Positions 1-8,236 of a stretch of 64,000 nt of DNA are shown piece by piece. Position 1 is the stretch's first letter, and the number at the start of each line of letters is the position of its first letter. Below the pieces are notes generated by a model, which worked only from the letters and a program-made list of their open reading frames with translations, was not told the DNA's origin and did no database searches. The stretch is taken from NCBI RefSeq assembly GCF_001894745.1, contig NZ_BBYF01000002.1, positions 496,001 through 560,000 of the forward strand. The letters are read 5' to 3'. A program made the position numbers and the translations under genes. The stretch comes from Paenibacillus sp. NAIST15-1 (GTDB lineage Bacteria; Bacillota; Bacilli; Paenibacillales; Paenibacillaceae).

Positions 1-276
1 TTACTTACCGATAATACTTTGTAGACGCTTAAGGGCTGTCCACTTATACTTTCGTCCAGCAGGGATATCGATTTCTTCACCAGTTTGTGGGTGACGACCT
101 TTCCGTGCTTTAGTAGGCACTACTTCGATTCGAAAGCGCTTAGTAATATCCACAAAGTCATCCTGCTTTAGTCCGTCTTCAATAATATCTAGAAAAGTAT
201 CAAATTGTTCTTCCGCTTCTTTTTTGGAAATACTACGCTTCTCGGCATACAGTTTTTCGATATCTACTTTTTTCAC
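1..276 (-). CDS. yonN: HU-family DNA-binding protein (YonN-like)
   Basis: A 91-residue histone-like protein that would bend and compact DNA as a dimer. The C-terminal half carries the HU arm signature KARKGRHPQTGEEIDIP followed by AGRKYKWTALKRL, and the length is normal for HU (about 90 aa). The start is GTG at 276, with AGGGAG about 10 nt upstream. In SPbeta the HU paralogue yonN lies beside the RNA polymerase gene yonO, and here the next gene upstream on the same strand is a YonO-like polymerase. That supports the assignment and suggests both act together in late transcription or DNA packaging. Confidence 0.93.
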   Translation of the reverse strand: MKKVDIEKLYAEKRSISKKEAEEQFDTFLDIIEDGLKQDDFVDITKRFRIEVVPTKARKGRHPQTGEEIDIPAGRKYKWTALKRLQSIIGK

Positions 277-519
277 TTTATTTTCTCCCTTTAATTTTCT
301 TTTTGTTAAGTAGGGGATTCATGATCGTCTCTTTTATGTGGATATTAGCTTTCATGTTCCCTTATATACCATTACGATTTTTATGTATAGATTAACATAT
401 AGACGATAGAACTTAGTAAAAATCTATGTTTTATCACACAGTAGAAAATAAAGTTAAATATAAAATAAGAAATATATATAGATAAAAACCAGTAATTTAC
501 TGAGTTTAATGAAAAAATC
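277..519. other. Intergenic spacer between HU and RNA polymerase genes
   Basis: An AT-rich, 243-nt spacer. It holds the ribosome binding site of the HU gene (286-292). A small palindrome at about 491-503 (CAGTAATTTACTG) lies just after the polymerase stop codon and could be a weak terminator. I see no clear consensus promoter or open reading frame. Confidence 0.4.
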
Positions 520-3126
520 CTATTTTATACCCTTTTCTTTTTTTAATTTTTCCCTATATTTTTTCTTTGCTTCTTTTACTTGAGCTCTAATAATTATTTT
601 TGAGCAATCAGCACAATATTTTTTTGCGTTATTGGTTGCCAGCACACGTAAACCGCATAACTCGCAAGCTATGTATTTGTGATTGTATTTATTGTGAATA
701 TTTGCTTTTAAATTTTCAACTATAATGTCCCCAAAAGTAGACCATAGTGTTGTTTTATGACTGCTATTTTTGTCTCCATACAGATATTTCACTAATATGT
801 CAACAACGTAGTAAGGATCACTATTGGTTTCAAGTAGCTCGTTACGGATTTTTCTATATGTATGAGTATTTTCAAAGGACGAACTGTTCTCGTCATAGTC
901 AATTGAAATGAAGCGTTTCTTAAGATCTAACTTTGAGTATTTCTCTATGATGTCTTGATTCATTTCCACATCAAGTGATTTCATTAAATTGATGTAATCA
1001 AACGAGCCAATATTTGTTCTATTAAAGTTGATCCTACTGTTCGGAATTAGTTTACCCATTCGATTCACAGTGCTGTTACTCATGGGTTCTACGTTTGATT
1101 CATTTTTATCCTTGGCATGAATAAAAAAGTGTGGAACTTTAGTCCTTGTATATCGAGTTATAAGTCTGTTGATTTTTTCTGGTCTTGTTGGTTTGTACAA
1201 TGTCTTAGCATAATCAATAGTAAAGTTATTCTCCATACATAGAATCTTGATCACATCTAGGTTAATATCATTACTGTTCCATATTTTAGTTATATCATTG
1301 CTTATTACACCAATATTACCACCAGTGTAAGCAGCCTTAAGTCCATTGTAGATATTCTCGGTATTAATTAACTCTGCACCTGCTTTTGCCATGTTGTAGT
1401 AAAGGGGAACAATGTCCTTCATATTTCTCTCGGCAACAGTAACTAGGGTAATGTCGTTCGATACTAGACTCTTGTCACCGTCATTGTCAAACATAAGCAC
1501 TTTGCTTATGGGATCTTGGCAGCTCGTGTACAGACTCTTTGTGACATACCATCTTTTCATTTCTTTAGTTATTGTATTCATCCTGATTGCATGTTCTCGA
1601 TACAAATGAGGACTTCTTAAGCAATCAAGCTTCTCATTATGGTTATAGAGTGAGCAAAATATATCTCCATTAGACAGTAATCCTTTTGGATTAGACTCTT
1701 TCAGAAATATAAATTCGCAGAATGCGTAAAGATCAGGAGATATGAAAGTGTACTTTCCTTCAATATCGATTTTTCCAGCCTTCGCATTTTTAATCAGACT
1801 CTTTTTAGTTTGCTTAATGATTTCTCGACTATATACATCTTTCAGTAGTTCAGGATATATATCTAAAGCCTGTTGGAAGTAGTTCTTGTTTGTATTAGAT
1901 TCTGTTACACCAAGAACTTTTAACATTGTTCTACGATCTTCTCCAAGGGAAGTAATGACTTCCTTGGTTGAACTAGTAAGTTCAATTAGTTCATCTTCCG
2001 TAATGTCTGTTAAAGTCTGAATCATCTGATAATTTAATTTAGCATTTCCAATAACATCTTCCTCTTCATTACACATTCCAGCTTGGCAGCCATATTGCTT
2101 GTAATAGAGCTTATATTCATCCCATGATGAATAATACTTCCACATTTTAAACTGACTTTTAGTGAATATAACTTCAATTTTGTCTTTTAGAATATCGTAT
2201 TCTTTCCCATAAATATCTTTTACAATTCCAGTATTCATGGGCGTCTCCTTGTTCTTCTCCCTAATGAATTTATCGAAAGGGAAGGGGACAAGTAATCCCT
2301 TCATCCAAGGCATTCTTATCATAACTGCTTTACCTTGGGTACGGGGTAGTATCATTCCGCAGCCATCAGTATGGGTGATAGGTATGTCCATTTCCTTGCG
2401 CGAGATTGAGTATGTTTTATCATCAATAAAATCTACCGTTGCTTGAACATTAGTCTCCATATCTTCAACTACAATGGACTTATCAATATCGAATCCAATC
2501 CATTGCTCTGTAGCACTGTTACATAGGGCTAGGTAGGCGAGAAATTTATTAATATTTACCCCACCAAGTTCATTAATTCGCTCAATCGACAGGCCACACA
2601 TTAATGATTTTATATACTGACCCAGAATAGACTCTTTGATAAAGAGTGTTTTCTTGGTACGGATCTGACCTGCTGAAGCAGTAAAGCAAACATACTTTTC
2701 GTTCTTGTAAGTGAATCCATCTAAAATTAAATTCTGAAGAACTTTAAAGTGATAAGCTTGAACGATTATGATGTCTTCTGTTAATGTATTAGGTTCCATG
2801 CCTAATGTCCTAGTTAGTACTGACTCAAATACTGAAACAATGTTTTTGTCTTTTATGTATTTATCATTGAAATCACGTACAGAGTTATTGGACTGCAATT
2901 TATCTAACAACAGGCTCTTTAAGTATGTTATTCGACCATTGAGTCTTTTTATTTGATTTTTTTGTTTTTTGATAAGTACTTCATCCTGCGTCTCATCCAT
3001 AAGAGAGCGTATTTTCTTTTTATAATGACGGGAAATTTTTAACTTGCTATGTATTTTGTATTCTTCCTTTGTGTAAAAAAAGCTCGTGTCTACACTGTAT
3101 AACTGCACTTGCTTGTTAAGATTTAT
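520..3126 (-). CDS. yonO: Single-subunit DxDGD RNA polymerase, YonO/RdRP-like
   Basis: Predicted two-barrel RNA polymerase of the YonO family, a relative of eukaryotic RNA-dependent RNA polymerases (QDE-1/RDR) and of cellular RNAP large subunits. It would transcribe phage DNA without host core enzyme. Counting from GTG at 3108 (862 aa), the catalytic metal-binding motif is D541-N-D543-G-D545 in FDNDGDKSLV. It is preceded by RSPHLYREHAI, resembling the RNAP RAPTLHR segment. An RDR-type DGCG motif lies at 248-251, followed by IRMPWMKG. The C-terminus has a CELC..CADC zinc finger and a basic tail. No SD fits GTG 3108. GGGAGGG at 3135-3141 points, with an 8-nt spacer, to an in-frame ATA at 3124-3126, which I use as the start (868 aa). 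Confidence 0.85.
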   Translation of the reverse strand: MNLNKQVQLYSVDTSFFYTKEEYKIHSKLKISRHYKKKIRSLMDETQDEVLIKKQKNQIKRLNGRITYLKSLLLDKLQSNNSVRDFNDKYIKDKNIVSVFESVLTRTLGMEPNTLTEDIIIVQAYHFKVLQNLILDGFTYKNEKYVCFTASAGQIRTKKTLFIKESILGQYIKSLMCGLSIERINELGGVNINKFLAYLALCNSATEQWIGFDIDKSIVVEDMETNVQATVDFIDDKTYSISRKEMDIPITHTDGCGMILPRTQGKAVMIRMPWMKGLLVPFPFDKFIREKNKETPMNTGIVKDIYGKEYDILKDKIEVIFTKSQFKMWKYYSSWDEYKLYYKQYGCQAGMCNEEEDVIGNAKLNYQMIQTLTDITEDELIELTSSTKEVITSLGEDRRTMLKVLGVTESNTNKNYFQQALDIYPELLKDVYSREIIKQTKKSLIKNAKAGKIDIEGKYTFISPDLYAFCEFIFLKESNPKGLLSNGDIFCSLYNHNEKLDCLRSPHLYREHAIRMNTITKEMKRWYVTKSLYTSCQDPISKVLMFDNDGDKSLVSNDITLVTVAERNMKDIVPLYYNMAKAGAELINTENIYNGLKAAYTGGNIGVISNDITKIWNSNDINLDVIKILCMENNFTIDYAKTLYKPTRPEKINRLITRYTRTKVPHFFIHAKDKNESNVEPMSNSTVNRMGKLIPNSRINFNRTNIGSFDYINLMKSLDVEMNQDIIEKYSKLDLKKRFISIDYDENSSSFENTHTYRKIRNELLETNSDPYYVVDILVKYLYGDKNSSHKTTLWSTFGDIIVENLKANIHNKYNHKYIACELCGLRVLATNNAKKYCADCSKIIIRAQVKEAKKKYREKLKKEKGIK

Positions 3127-3161
3127 GATTAAAACCCTCCCTTGGTTTGTTTATAAGAAAA

Positions 3162-3190
3162 ATATAACAAAACACAATATTGAAAGTCAA
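3162..3190 (-). promoter_or_regulatory. Sigma-A type promoter for the RNA polymerase gene
   Basis: On the minus strand, TTGACT (plus-strand 3185-3190) and TTATAT (3162-3167) are separated by 17 nt, upstream of the GGGAGGG ribosome binding site. This would let the host polymerase make the phage polymerase. Confidence 0.6.
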
Positions 3191-3220
3191 CAAAATTAAA
3201 AACAAAATATCAATATCATA

Positions 3221-3266
3221 TTGACAAAAATAACCGACTAATCTAAATTTAGAGTATATTAGTTGG
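3221..3266 (+). promoter_or_regulatory. Recombinase promoter with inverted-repeat operator
   Basis: TTGACA (3221-3226), 17 nt, TAAATT (3244-3249). Around the -10 lies an imperfect inverted repeat, CCGACTAAT (3234-3242) and ATTAGTTGG (3258-3266). The 12-mer TATATTAGTTGG (3255-3266) recurs exactly at 6332-6343, so this is probably a binding site of a dedicated regulator or recombinase. Confidence 0.6.
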
Positions 3267-3281
3267 TGAGGTGATATTCAA

Positions 3282-4310
3282 GTGGAGAGCTGTACAATAC
3301 AGGGATTAGTGTTAAACAACGTATACTCTGACATTATGGCATTTCTAAATCAGTATGAGAGTAAAAACACAAGGAAAGAGTACAGAAGAGACATACAAGA
3401 ATTTTTTCATTTTATATGCGGAAAAGAACTTGAATCATTGTTACCTGAAGATGTAATTAGTCGTAAGGGTACAAGATTATCTAAAAAGTGTGTTATTGAG
3501 TATCGTAATTACCTGAACTCAAAAGGTAATTCTAAAGGAACGAGAAACAGAAAAATGTCAGCAACACGCAACCTCTATAAATTCTTACAGAGTGAAGGTT
3601 ATGATATTGATCATATGATATTCGCTTTAAAACCACTCAAATACATTCCAGACAGTTATGAATCATTAACAAAAGAGGAGGTTATGACTCTAGCTGATTA
3701 CTTAAAAAAACAAAGGTATGGAGATGAACTATATGCTTTTGTGTACTTAGCAGTTATCACAAGTTTTAGGGTGGACGCAATTTTAAATATAGATAAAAAG
3801 AAAGATATAAGAAAAGACAAGAACTCAGAGTTCTATCTTGTAACTGCTGTTGATAAAAGAAATCAAAAAAGATCAATGCCTATTGAACTATGGTTATTTG
3901 AATTACTTGATAATCTTAATGGAGACACGCGCCTGTTTGAGAATCTAACAGTAGATATTATTCATGATGCAATAACAAAGGCTGCAAAGGCTTTGGAGTT
4001 TGAAGGAAGAGTGGTAACACACTCACTAAGAAAAGTAGCGCCTACATTCGGACAAGAAAACGGGAATAGTGTGAAATCAGATATGGAACAAACAGGCCAC
4101 GCCTCAGTCCAGACATTCATGAGTACATACGTGAAAGAGAAAATAAATTATGAGGATCTAGCTGGCATACAAATGTTCCGTACCATCGATGAGACGGTCT
4201 TTGATGACTTAAGTAAGGAACAGGTTTTGTCTTTACTGAAGAGCTTAAATCAAAACGTATACAACCAACTTGCGAGACATCTGATGAGGGATGACAAAAA
4301 GGTTGTCTAA
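3282..4310 (+). CDS. Tyrosine recombinase / phage integrase family
   Basis: A 342-residue site-specific recombinase. The N-terminal half (about 15-110) is a SAM-like core-binding domain (QYESKNTRKEYRRDIQEFF). The catalytic domain shows R163 in SFRVDAIL, H247-x-x-R250 in THSLRK, H273 in TGHASV and the nucleophile Y283 in STYV, so it is probably active. The GTG start has GAGGTG 8 nt upstream. It sits next to the iteron region and is divergent from the polymerase gene. It could resolve genome multimers or integrate the element, and the SPbeta integrase is instead a serine recombinase (SprA). Confidence 0.85.
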   Translation: MESCTIQGLVLNNVYSDIMAFLNQYESKNTRKEYRRDIQEFFHFICGKELESLLPEDVISRKGTRLSKKCVIEYRNYLNSKGNSKGTRNRKMSATRNLYKFLQSEGYDIDHMIFALKPLKYIPDSYESLTKEEVMTLADYLKKQRYGDELYAFVYLAVITSFRVDAILNIDKKKDIRKDKNSEFYLVTAVDKRNQKRSMPIELWLFELLDNLNGDTRLFENLTVDIIHDAITKAAKALEFEGRVVTHSLRKVAPTFGQENGNSVKSDMEQTGHASVQTFMSTYVKEKINYEDLAGIQMFRTIDETVFDDLSKEQVLSLLKSLNQNVYNQLARHLMRDDKKVV

Positions 4311-4337
4311 TTGAAAACACTAAGTGGCACATTATCG

Positions 4338-4632
4338 TGACAAAAACATCAAAAACAGAAAATGGTTATATGACAAAAGTATCTGAATCGAAACAGTACC
4401 AAACCCTTATAAACTAAGGGCTAGAGCGATTTGCTCATGAAAATATAGTTGATTTGAAAGAGCTTATAAATAACTGCCTTGACAAAAACACCGTTTTTGA
4501 AAAATCAGAGTACAAAAAACTTTGACAAAAACATCGATTTTGACTATATATAGAAAACACCATTTTCTTGACAAAAAGCTAAAAATGAACACAAAAATGA
4601 GGATGAGTGCGTGACAAAAAGCCCATTTTTGA
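4338..4632 (+). repeat. TGACAAAAA direct repeats (candidate origin iterons)
   Basis: Six copies of (T/G)TGACAAAA begin near 4338, 4370, 4479, 4522, 4568 and 4611. Several extend to TTGACAAAAACATC. Two copies are followed by the inverted form plus the same tail (ATTTTGACTATA at about 4537 and 4626). Direct repeats at this density, next to a winged-helix replication protein and an AT-rich stretch, are typical of iteron origins. A multi-site regulator operator is the alternative. Confidence 0.6.
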
Positions 4633-4707
4633 CTATAGAGTTAATAGATTTAATAATTATTTAGTTAATATATTTAATATCTCCTGAACAAAATGAGATT
4701 TTGTCCA
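4633..4707. other. AT-rich stretch and hairpin next to iterons (possible unwinding element)
   Basis: Positions 4633-4680 are almost pure A/T with repeated TTAATA and TTTAAT words, as in a DNA unwinding element. They are followed by ACAAAAT-GAG-ATTTTGT (about 4688-4704), a 7-bp hairpin. From there to 4890 I see no gene, only the ribosome binding site of the next one. Confidence 0.45.
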
Positions 4708-4890
4708 GTGGAGGAGAGTTCTTTTTGGATGTTAGATTGGTTGTTGTATTGTAAGACAATTATCTTTAGTTTTAGAGTGTATTGTACTTAGGATATGTAT
4801 TTATATTGTCTTAGGGGGGATGTGTTCTGATTCCTGTAACTGGACTTAGAAATTGGACTGTAGAATTGATGTTAGAGAAAGAGGTGATAT

Positions 4891-5667
4891 GTGTATCTCA
4901 TGAACTTTTGTATGAAGAGGATATATGTTAAATCTAATTGGTTTGATGATGGTAGTAACAAGTATCAGAAAATAGGGATAGATGGTTTCAATCTGTATTT
5001 AAATATGTTTCGGTTCAGACTATTTAATCAGGAACATGAATACACGTTTATTACGTCGATATCTCTACTGAGAAAAGAAACGAAATACACAGCTCAGAGA
5101 ATATTGGAGTTGTTAAAGGTATTAGTTAAAGAGAAAATTATTAAGATTGATATTTCCCGTTGGGATAGACTTCTTGATGTAAATGGGAAGATTGATACTG
5201 ATAAGACAATTGTCATCACGGCTATTGATAAACCAGTTACGGATAAAAGAAGGAATGAACATGGTGATATGATTGATTATCCTGTAACTATAAATGACCA
5301 GTACATAAGCTTAGATTTACCCCTTATGCAGCATTACATAGACTTAGGATTTGGTGAGAGGTATTTGGGATTACATTGTTTACTGAGCAGGTATTCGAAC
5401 AATTCAGAAGGCAAGGCATGGATGTCCATTAATAAGATGGCTAGCACATTAGGATTTGGGTATAAGAGTGTCCATGATATGATTCGTGAGTTGAATAAAA
5501 GGTATTTGTTATATAGTCGATATATTGAAACTGAGCAAACTGTTAATGGCAAGTCAGGAACAAAGTTTGAACACTACTTGTTGACTAATTTGGACTATAG
5601 AGACGAGTTTCTGAGAAGTTATAAGGATTTGATTGATAAGAATATTAAAAAGTGGGATAAAGAATAG
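4891..5667 (+). CDS. Winged-helix replication initiator-like protein
   Basis: A 258-residue protein. The N-terminal 120 residues read as a winged-helix module (GFNLYLNMFRFRL, then SISLLRKETKYTAQRILELLKVLVKEKIIKI), a pattern seen in DnaD-like and plasmid RepA-type initiators. A second helix-turn-helix-like stretch lies at about 170-200 (MSINKMASTLGFGYKSVHDMI). It follows the repeat cluster directly, so it is the natural candidate to bind it. The start could be GTG 4891 (GAGGTGAT just upstream) or ATG 4912 (MKRIYVKSNWF). The exact family is not recognised. Confidence 0.65.
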   Translation: MYLMNFCMKRIYVKSNWFDDGSNKYQKIGIDGFNLYLNMFRFRLFNQEHEYTFITSISLLRKETKYTAQRILELLKVLVKEKIIKIDISRWDRLLDVNGKIDTDKTIVITAIDKPVTDKRRNEHGDMIDYPVTINDQYISLDLPLMQHYIDLGFGERYLGLHCLLSRYSNNSEGKAWMSINKMASTLGFGYKSVHDMIRELNKRYLLYSRYIETEQTVNGKSGTKFEHYLLTNLDYRDEFLRSYKDLIDKNIKKWDKE

Positions 5668-5676
5668 TGTGTATTT

Positions 5677-5713
5677 AACAGTTACCTTGTTACTGAGGTA
5701 GCTGTTTTTGTTT
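5677..5713 (+). terminator. Rho-independent terminator after the replication gene
   Basis: AACAGTTACCT and AGGTAGCTGTT pair around an 8-nt loop and are followed by TTTTGTTTT. Confidence 0.75.
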
Positions 5714-6280
5714 TGGATGAAAATTATCCCCCCATACTGGTACGTAATCGTGAGTGTAAAAAGTGATAATCGTGATTGCGATTATTTTAGGTGAGAAATG
5801 AGGATAGAGAGTAGTGTTTATATGGGCTAGAGAGTGATTTATGAGGTGACGTGATAGAGAGAAGATTAGGTGATATCGCTAGAACTGAGCAATTATAAGG
5901 GTTATTTGGATACCGAAGGAGAGATATTAGACTAAATTGACGTTTTGGAGTGAAAATTGGAAATTTTAAAGGGTTATTTGAGACGATTACGAGAGAAGTA
6001 AAAGGTGATGAAAAGTGAGGATAGGTGAGTGATTATATGGGCTATATAGCTGTATAGGAGAGATGAGTCACGATGTGTGTTGCGATTATAGTTACGATTA
6101 TTTGAGTGTCAAAATTGGAAATTCTGAAGCGGGAAATGAGGTGATAATGTATATCGGATGTTTTGTAAGTTGGCTGTGTGGATTGATGTGTTAGCCGACT
6201 TTTCCGACCAATTAGACTGATTTTAGTTGTAAACTACCCCCCTCTATATGGTCATAAAACCCTTATGTTTACTGACTTTT
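5714..6280. other. Non-coding repeat-rich region
   Basis: No convincing ORF. The plus strand is strikingly poor in C and rich in GTGAT, GCGATTA and GAGAG words. Longer imperfect repeats recur: AAAATTGGAAATT at about 5955 and 6113, GCGATTA at about 5777 and 6082, GGGCTA at about 5824 and 6039. The strand bias and repeats suggest a transcribed but untranslated RNA, or a protein-loading region tied to the adjacent candidate origin. Confidence 0.45.
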
Positions 6281-6284
6281 AGCA

Positions 6285-6343
6285 CCAACTAATAGACATT
6301 AGTAGCATTTTAACTGTTTTAGTTAGATTATTATATTAGTTGG
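6285..6343. promoter_or_regulatory. ATTAGT/ACTAAT inverted-repeat site, second copy
   Basis: CCAACTAAT (6285-6293) begins ACTAAT-agac-ATTAGT, a perfect 6-bp inverted repeat at 6288-6303. ATTAGTTGG (6335-6343) closes a larger inverted repeat. The 12-mer TATATTAGTTGG at 6332-6343 is identical to that at 3255-3266 in front of the recombinase. The two sites bracket the replication region. They may be regulator operators or recombinase crossover sites. Confidence 0.5.
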
Positions 6344-6429
6344 ACGATATTTTGCTTATTATTTTAGTGTGATGAGAGTGAGAAGGAGAAAGGGGAGACC
6401 AACGACACCACCATTATTAATAATAGTTA

Positions 6430-6461
6430 GGCTCCGAATAATCGTTATTGTAACAGGAGCC
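6430..6461 (+). other. Nested hairpin GGCTCC/GGAGCC
   Basis: GGCTCC (6430-6435) pairs with GGAGCC (6456-6461). Inside, AATAA-TCG-TTATT makes a second small hairpin. It is not followed by a T-run, so it is a structured leader or site rather than a plain terminator. Confidence 0.4.
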
Positions 6462-6615
6462 GTTTGGCCAGTGTGATAAAGCAAGTTGTATAACTATATA
6501 TGTGTATCAACACTCAATTACTGTTCATAGTCATATCACTTATCACGGCTTACAAGTTTATATCATATAAGAGAACTTCATCACAACATAACAATTAACA
6601 CTATTTATTTAATAA

Positions 6616-6645
6616 TTTACATTCATATATCAACTTTGATATAAT
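6616..6645 (+). promoter_or_regulatory. Promoter of the helicase-like gene
   Basis: TTTACA (6616-6621), 18 nt, TATAAT (6640-6645). The -10 box overlaps the ATG at 6644. Transcription would therefore start after that codon, which rules it out as the translation start for this promoter. Confidence 0.7.
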
Positions 6646-6697
6646 GGAATCACAAGCACATATCCTAATCACAACACAATCAAAGGAGGAAGTAACC

Positions 6698-7918
6698 ATA
6701 TCAACAATCAAAGTAGTCGATTCCATAATGGGGTCTGGTAAGACATCAGCAGCTATCAACCTTATGAACTATGATCATGAGAACAATTACATTTTTATCA
6801 CTCCATATCTATCAGAAATTGAACGAGTAAAGAAAGCATGTACTAGACGATTCTATGACCCTAAGATCACAACAGTAGACGGTGAGAAGCACACTAAGTT
6901 TGACTCATTACATTATCTACTCATCAACAACAAGAACATTGCTTCTACTCATGCACTATTTAAACGAGCTAATGAGGAGACAAAAGATCTTATCCATAGT
7001 GGTAATTATATTCTAATCCTAGATGAAGTAATGAACGTTATAGAGCAACTTGAGCTTAAACAGGGTGACATTGACTTGCTATTCAAACAAAAGCTTATCT
7101 ATGAGAAGGATGGTTATATCCATTGGAACGAGTCCCAGAAGGATTATGACTCACGATATAATGACATTAGAGATATGGCACTTAATAAGAACCTAATCAT
7201 ACATAAAGGTAAGATTCTAATCTGGACATTCCCAATAGAAGTATTCAAAGCCTTCAAGGAAGTATACATATTAACTTATCTATTCGATGCACAGATACAA
7301 AAATATTATTATGATATGAACAATGTTAAATATGAAAAGTATGAAGCAGTAGAAGATAGAGGATTCAACTATTACACATTCAGGGCAAAAACAGATAATA
7401 CATATGAGGAACAGATTAAGAAAGAAATTAAAAGTAAAATAACTATTTATCAAGGTACATTAAATAATATTGGCGATCCTGATTACTCTTTATCAAAAAG
7501 TTGGTACACAAATAAAAAAGATCTATTACCTAAACTTAAAAACAATACTGAAAACTATTTTAAGAACAAAGTAAAAGCTAAGTCTAATCAAGTAATGTGG
7601 ACTACATTTAAACAGTTTCAATCTAAGATAAAGGGACGAGGATATGCCAAATCATTTGTTCCATGTAATGCAAGAGCCACAAATGAATTTAAGGATAGAA
7701 TACATATTGCATATACGATTAACTATTTCCTTAATCCTATTATTGAAGGTTTCTTTAATGACAAGAATGTGAAGATTAATGAAGATCTATATTCCGTATC
7801 AGACTTGTTACAATGGGTATGGAGAAGCGGGATAAGAGAAGGGAATAGTATAACTATATACATTCCATCTAAGCGAATGAGAGGACTATTAAAGCAATGG
7901 TTAGATAATGAACTATAG
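6698..7918 (+). CDS. P-loop helicase / origin-binding-like ATPase
   Basis: An ATPase with Walker A MGSGKTSAA right after the N-terminal strand IKVVDS and Walker B LILDEVMN about 95 residues later, spaced as in superfamily-2 helicases. A C-terminal arginine-rich stretch (QWVWRSGIREGNSITIYIPSKR) looks like motif VI. It would unwind DNA in phage replication. The ATG at 6644 lies inside the -10 box of the only promoter. AAGGAGG (6683-6689) instead points, with an 8-nt spacer, to an in-frame ATA at 6698, giving I-S-T-I-K-V-V-D-S (406 aa). I take the ATA as the likely start; from 6644 the ORF would be 424 aa. Confidence 0.75.
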   Translation: MSTIKVVDSIMGSGKTSAAINLMNYDHENNYIFITPYLSEIERVKKACTRRFYDPKITTVDGEKHTKFDSLHYLLINNKNIASTHALFKRANEETKDLIHSGNYILILDEVMNVIEQLELKQGDIDLLFKQKLIYEKDGYIHWNESQKDYDSRYNDIRDMALNKNLIIHKGKILIWTFPIEVFKAFKEVYILTYLFDAQIQKYYYDMNNVKYEKYEAVEDRGFNYYTFRAKTDNTYEEQIKKEIKSKITIYQGTLNNIGDPDYSLSKSWYTNKKDLLPKLKNNTENYFKNKVKAKSNQVMWTTFKQFQSKIKGRGYAKSFVPCNARATNEFKDRIHIAYTINYFLNPIIEGFFNDKNVKINEDLYSVSDLLQWVWRSGIREGNSITIYIPSKRMRGLLKQWLDNEL

Positions 7919-8172
7919 AGCTAGTAAAACATATTTACTAAGTGGGTGTCTAAAAGTCAATAAATATCTACTCTATAGGCTCGTTGCTCTTAAAGGGAGG
8001 TAAGATTATTTATCAAGAATATAATACAGCTAACGCGCATTCAAAAGGCAGAATGCTTGTTCATCCCATCTAAGACCGTGATGGGCTGTTATTGGGATCT
8101 ATAATGTTGTCAGGAATGTTCCGTATTCAAATTTCACGATGAGTTAATTTATTGATATTTAATTATAAAGAC
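7919..8172. other. Gap after helicase gene with a hairpin
   Basis: This stretch has no long ORF. It holds CCCATC-taagaccgt-GATGGG (8065-8085), a hairpin without a T-run. AAAGGGAGG near 7995 is followed by a 21-codon reading frame that lacks a standard start codon. A short leader ORF is possible but unsupported. Confidence 0.4.
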
Positions 8173-8201
8173 TTTACAAATGAAAAGGTATGTATTATAA
8201 T
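8173..8201 (+). promoter_or_regulatory. Promoter with operator-like palindrome
   Basis: TTTACA (8173-8178), 17 nt, TATAAT (8196-8201). The -35 is embedded in CTTTA-caaatg-AAAAG (8172-8187), a one-mismatch version of the CTTTA-N6-TAAAG palindrome found at other promoters in this window. Confidence 0.75.
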
Positions 8202-8236
8202 CATAAATATAAAATAACACTAAAGGGGATATAATA

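Noticed and set aside
7998-8067. 21-codon ORF with an ATT start after AAAGGGAGG
   Set aside because: Very short, no family, and it runs into the hairpin; noted only as a possible leader.
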